This document shows positions 61,259 to 64,000 of a stretch of 64,000 bases of DNA, piece after piece (within the stretch, counting starts at the first letter, position 1; each line of letters starts with the position of its first letter). The translations under genes were made by a program, and so were the position numbers. The stretch comes from QQVM01 sp035341855 (lineage in GTDB: Bacteria > Bacteroidota > Bacteroidia > AKYH767-A > 2013-40CM-41-45). Location of the stretch: contig DAOQWA010000004.1 in the NCBI GenBank assembly GCA_035341855.1, forward strand, positions 1 to 64,000, written 5' to 3'. The notes below the pieces were generated by a model that worked only from the letters and a program-made list of their open reading frames with translations, made no database searches and was not told the origin of the DNA.

Positions 61259-64000
61259 ATGAGAAATATTTCAAAAATTGCAATATTTATTTTTATTAAT
61301 CTGGTTTACCTCGTAGTGCATGGGCAGAATTTGATTTCTTCTAAGTTAGAGCTTCTAAAAAGCAAGGATGACAAATTTAGAACCGTAGAACTTTTTAGTT
61401 TTAATCAAGGAATTATGAATTCTGATAATTCACTTGGTGAAATATTGAAAGAATTTACTTTATTAAATTTTAATAAAATTTCTGCATCAGAGCTCATACA
61501 GAATGGTTCAGACGGAATTGTGTTGATCATTCCATTCTCACAGGATTCCATAATTGAATTGGAATTATTTCGTTCAAGCATTGTTACTCCGGATTTTAGT
61601 GTCCTTACTGGTAGCGGAGAAAAATTTTCTTATGACTTAGCAGCAACTGCACAGTACTGGGGAATTATTAAAGGTGATAATAATTCCGTTTGTGCAATTA
61701 GTGTTTATCAAAATGAATTAATGGGAATGTTATCTTCTCCAACCTCAGGTAATATCATTTTGGGACAGCTAAAAGGTGGACCGGATGAGCCATATATACT
61801 TTATAAAGAAAATGATTTACTTATATCCTCAAACATAGAATGCACTACAGAAGCTGATGATGTTGCTTATTCTGCTTCTGAATTAATATTACCTGCTGCC
61901 GTTTCAAGCAATTGTATAAGATTGTATTGGGAATTAAACCATGATATATTTCTTGATAAAGGCTCTGTAAATAATTCAGTGAATTATGCAGTTGCTTTGT
62001 TTAATCAAAGTGCCATTCTTTATGCAAATGATAATATACCGGTAGAACTCTCACAAGTTTTTATTTGGGATGTACCTAGTCCATATTCAGGTCCGGGTAC
62101 TGCAAATTACTTGCAACAATTTCAAAGCTATAGGAATACTTTCGCCGGTGATCTTGGTCATCTGCTTGGCTATTCAGGCAGCGGAGGAGTTGCGGCAAGT
62201 GTAAACGGACTTTGTGCAACAAATATTGATTACAGCCAATGTTACAGTGGTGTTTCGGGTTCATTCCAGAATGTTCCTGTTTATTCATGGAGTGTTGAAG
62301 TTGTAACTCATGAACAAGGTCATCTACTTGGATCCAGACATACGCATGGTTGCGTTTGGAATGGAAACAATACTGCTATTGATGGCTGTGGTCCTTCTGC
62401 AGGATATCCTTATGAAGGAAGTTGCTCCGGTGCGTCTGTCCCTTCAGGTGGAGGTACAATTATGAGTTATTGTCATTTAGCAGGTGTTGGAATAAATTTC
62501 TCTCTCGGTTTCGGATCGCAGCCGGCAGCTGTAATATTGAATAAGTTCAACAGTTCATCCTGCTTATCTGCTTGTACAGGTGGAGGCTTTTGTAGTGCTG
62601 CAACAGGTATGACAACGAACAATATTTCTAATTCTTCTGCAACATTTGATTGGATCTCGGTGAGTGGTGCGGTTCAATACAGAGTACAATATCGATTGAG
62701 AGGGACATCTGTTTGGACTGTTGATTCTACTTCAACAAATTCGTATACCGTTTCCGGTTTAATACCCGGATCTGATTATGAATGGCAGGTTCAAACAGTA
62801 TGTGCCAGTAATTCTGCTATTTATACTTCATTGATTTATTTTATTACAGTTCCGCTGGTATGTAATGCTCCTGTAGGCATGAGTACGACAAATGTTTCTT
62901 CACAATCTGCTGTTTTTTCTTGGTCACCGGCAACTGCTGCTATTGGATATAACATTCAATACAGAGCCGTTGGTACTACATTATGGACGACAAGGAGTTC
63001 TGTTTTAAATTCTTACAATGCAAGTGGTTTAATCCCTAACACATATTATGAATGGCAGGTGCAAACGATTTGTGCAGGTGGTGGGACTTCAGGTCATGGT
63101 AACTTGGTCACATTTAATACTCTTGAAACCGGTGCATCAACCACAATAGTACTTCAGCCGGGGAGTGAATGTGGAAAGGATGCATTGCTTGGAAGTAATA
63201 TTCCGTCAGGAGAAAATATTCGTAATTTTGGTAATTCAGAAGAATTGAACGCATTGGCTTGGACTGCCGGTGGAGGTCCTTCTTTACATCGTTCACTAAT
63301 TGATTTTGATTTAAGTTTTATTCCGACAGGATCACTGGTGACTTCTGCCTATTTAAGTATGTATTGGAATCCAAGCGCAGGTAATCCCGGGCATTCAACA
63401 CTTTCTGGTCCTAACACTGCCTTACTAAGAAAGGTCACTTCACCTTGGTCTGAGAGCCAGGTTACATGGGTTAATCAACCGGGGACTGACAGCATAGGGC
63501 AGATTAATCTTGCTCCAAGCACCGGTGCTACAGATGATTATCTTAATATTGATGTAACTACTATGATACAGGATTTTGTGAACAATCCTAATTCGAATTA
63601 TGGAATGATGTTGCAACAAGAATCAGAAATTGCATATCGAAGTTTGGTATTCGCTTCAAGTGATCATCCGGTTGATAGTATTCGCCCTCGCTTAGAAATC
63701 ACATATTCTCCAAACGTTGAAGAGTGTTTAATTTTAAAATATGCCGGTTGTGAAGGTATTGATGCAGTAATTGGAAATTGTGTTCTTGCCGGCTATGACA
63801 CAAGCAATTTTGGATCTTCGCCTGAGTTTGATGCGTTGGCATGGACATTTAGCGGAACGATAACTGATCTGCGATCATTGATCTATTGGAATTTTTCTTC
63901 GATCCCTACAAACGCAATTGTAACTGATGCAAAGCTGACTTTGTATTGGAATCCGAATAGTTCTAATACAGGACATTCCATTACTTCCGGTTCAAACGAA
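61259..64000 (+). CDS. Secreted zinc metalloprotease (metzincin) with fibronectin III and DNRLRE domains, 3' end outside window
   Basis: The ATG at 61259 starts a signal peptide (RNISKIAIFIFINLVYLVVHGQ); 914 codons are visible and the frame is open to the edge. A metzincin zinc motif HEQGHLLGSRH occurs near residue 352, with Cys-rich surroundings (GCVWNGNNTAIDGCGPSAG) and a downstream Met-turn-like IMSYCHLAG. Two fibronectin-III-like repeats follow (TFDWISVSGAVQYRVQYR near 465, VFSWSPATAAIGYNIQYR near 555), then two copies of a DNRLRE-like beta-sandwich (CGKDALLGSNIPSGENIRN and CEGIDAVIGNCVLAGYD). Likely role: extracellular proteolysis. A T9SS tail is expected beyond the edge but cannot be seen. 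Confidence 0.86.
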   Translation, partial: MRNISKIAIFIFINLVYLVVHGQNLISSKLELLKSKDDKFRTVELFSFNQGIMNSDNSLGEILKEFTLLNFNKISASELIQNGSDGIVLIIPFSQDSIIELELFRSSIVTPDFSVLTGSGEKFSYDLAATAQYWGIIKGDNNSVCAISVYQNELMGMLSSPTSGNIILGQLKGGPDEPYILYKENDLLISSNIECTTEADDVAYSASELILPAAVSSNCIRLYWELNHDIFLDKGSVNNSVNYAVALFNQSAILYANDNIPVELSQVFIWDVPSPYSGPGTANYLQQFQSYRNTFAGDLGHLLGYSGSGGVAASVNGLCATNIDYSQCYSGVSGSFQNVPVYSWSVEVVTHEQGHLLGSRHTHGCVWNGNNTAIDGCGPSAGYPYEGSCSGASVPSGGGTIMSYCHLAGVGINFSLGFGSQPAAVILNKFNSSSCLSACTGGGFCSAATGMTTNNISNSSATFDWISVSGAVQYRVQYRLRGTSVWTVDSTSTNSYTVSGLIPGSDYEWQVQTVCASNSAIYTSLIYFITVPLVCNAPVGMSTTNVSSQSAVFSWSPATAAIGYNIQYRAVGTTLWTTRSSVLNSYNASGLIPNTYYEWQVQTICAGGGTSGHGNLVTFNTLETGASTTIVLQPGSECGKDALLGSNIPSGENIRNFGNSEELNALAWTAGGGPSLHRSLIDFDLSFIPTGSLVTSAYLSMYWNPSAGNPGHSTLSGPNTALLRKVTSPWSESQVTWVNQPGTDSIGQINLAPSTGATDDYLNIDVTTMIQDFVNNPNSNYGMMLQQESEIAYRSLVFASSDHPVDSIRPRLEITYSPNVEECLILKYAGCEGIDAVIGNCVLAGYDTSNFGSSPEFDALAWTFSGTITDLRSLIYWNFSSIPTNAIVTDAKLTLYWNPNSSNTGHSITSGSNE

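Noticed and set aside
61108..61299. Plus-strand 63-codon frame between asnB and the metalloprotease gene
   Set aside because: It overlaps both flanking genes, and the metalloprotease signal peptide start at 61259 is a far better explanation of the region.

Overview
The window is chromosomal DNA of an AT-rich member of the Bacteroidota, probably an environmental gliding-type lineage; I would not go below class. Three signals support this. Many genes are preceded by the Bacteroidota -7 element TAnnTTTG, including rpmH, valS, carB, the icmF-like mutase, efp and asnB. Nine or ten secreted proteins carry signal peptides and mostly type IX secretion (T9SS) C-terminal sorting domains. Several genes also have Bacteroidota forms: DUF4834, SdpI-like, an EF-P without the loop lysine, a Tgt without zinc cysteines and a CarB without its allosteric domain.

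Layout. 1-2342 is the edge of a type II CRISPR-Cas locus: the first 701 codons of Cas9 on the minus strand, with a tracrRNA on the plus strand in the cas9 upstream region. cas1, cas2 and the array, if present, lie outside the left edge. 2393-5247 holds hisS and hutH. 5401-15000 is mostly secreted-protein territory: a giant type B T9SS adhesin-like protein, a fatty-acid hydroxylase, a pectate-lyase-like protein, a frameshifted small secreted protein next to palindromic DNA, and a parallel beta-helix protein. 15184-23654 is housekeeping: a GNAT enzyme, a TonB-C protein, efp, an RsmF-like methyltransferase, valS, a putative aminopeptidase and a HEAT-like protein. 23663-31351 holds a CotH-family secreted protein and the fused B12 mutase icmF. 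31382-42511 mixes an SDR enzyme behind a striking palindromic promoter, DNA-repair-type genes, a secreted cytochrome c/copper monooxygenase-like protein, a CtlX-like hydrolase, a PQQ-type sugar dehydrogenase and a kelch-like protein. 42516-53434 holds an LptF/G permease, tgt, a GT2-sigma factor pair, rsmG, rpmH, carB and small genes. 53804-61129 looks like surface-glycan machinery: a YfhO-like protein, GT4, an LpxD-like acyltransferase, a PIG-L deacetylase and asnB. A truncated secreted metzincin runs off the right edge.

How genes work together. Tgt and the LptF/G permease are adjacent and co-oriented. The GT2 gene overlaps the sigma factor gene. The PIG-L/LpxD-like pair could exchange one acyl group on a sugar for another. 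Divergent promoter pairs control PIG-L versus asnB and tgt versus GT2. The most system-like item is the Cas9/tracrRNA edge, where the best cas9 promoter lies beyond the tracrRNA, so the cas9 5' leader would be antisense to the whole tracrRNA. I found no tRNA, rRNA, IS element or CRISPR array inside the window.
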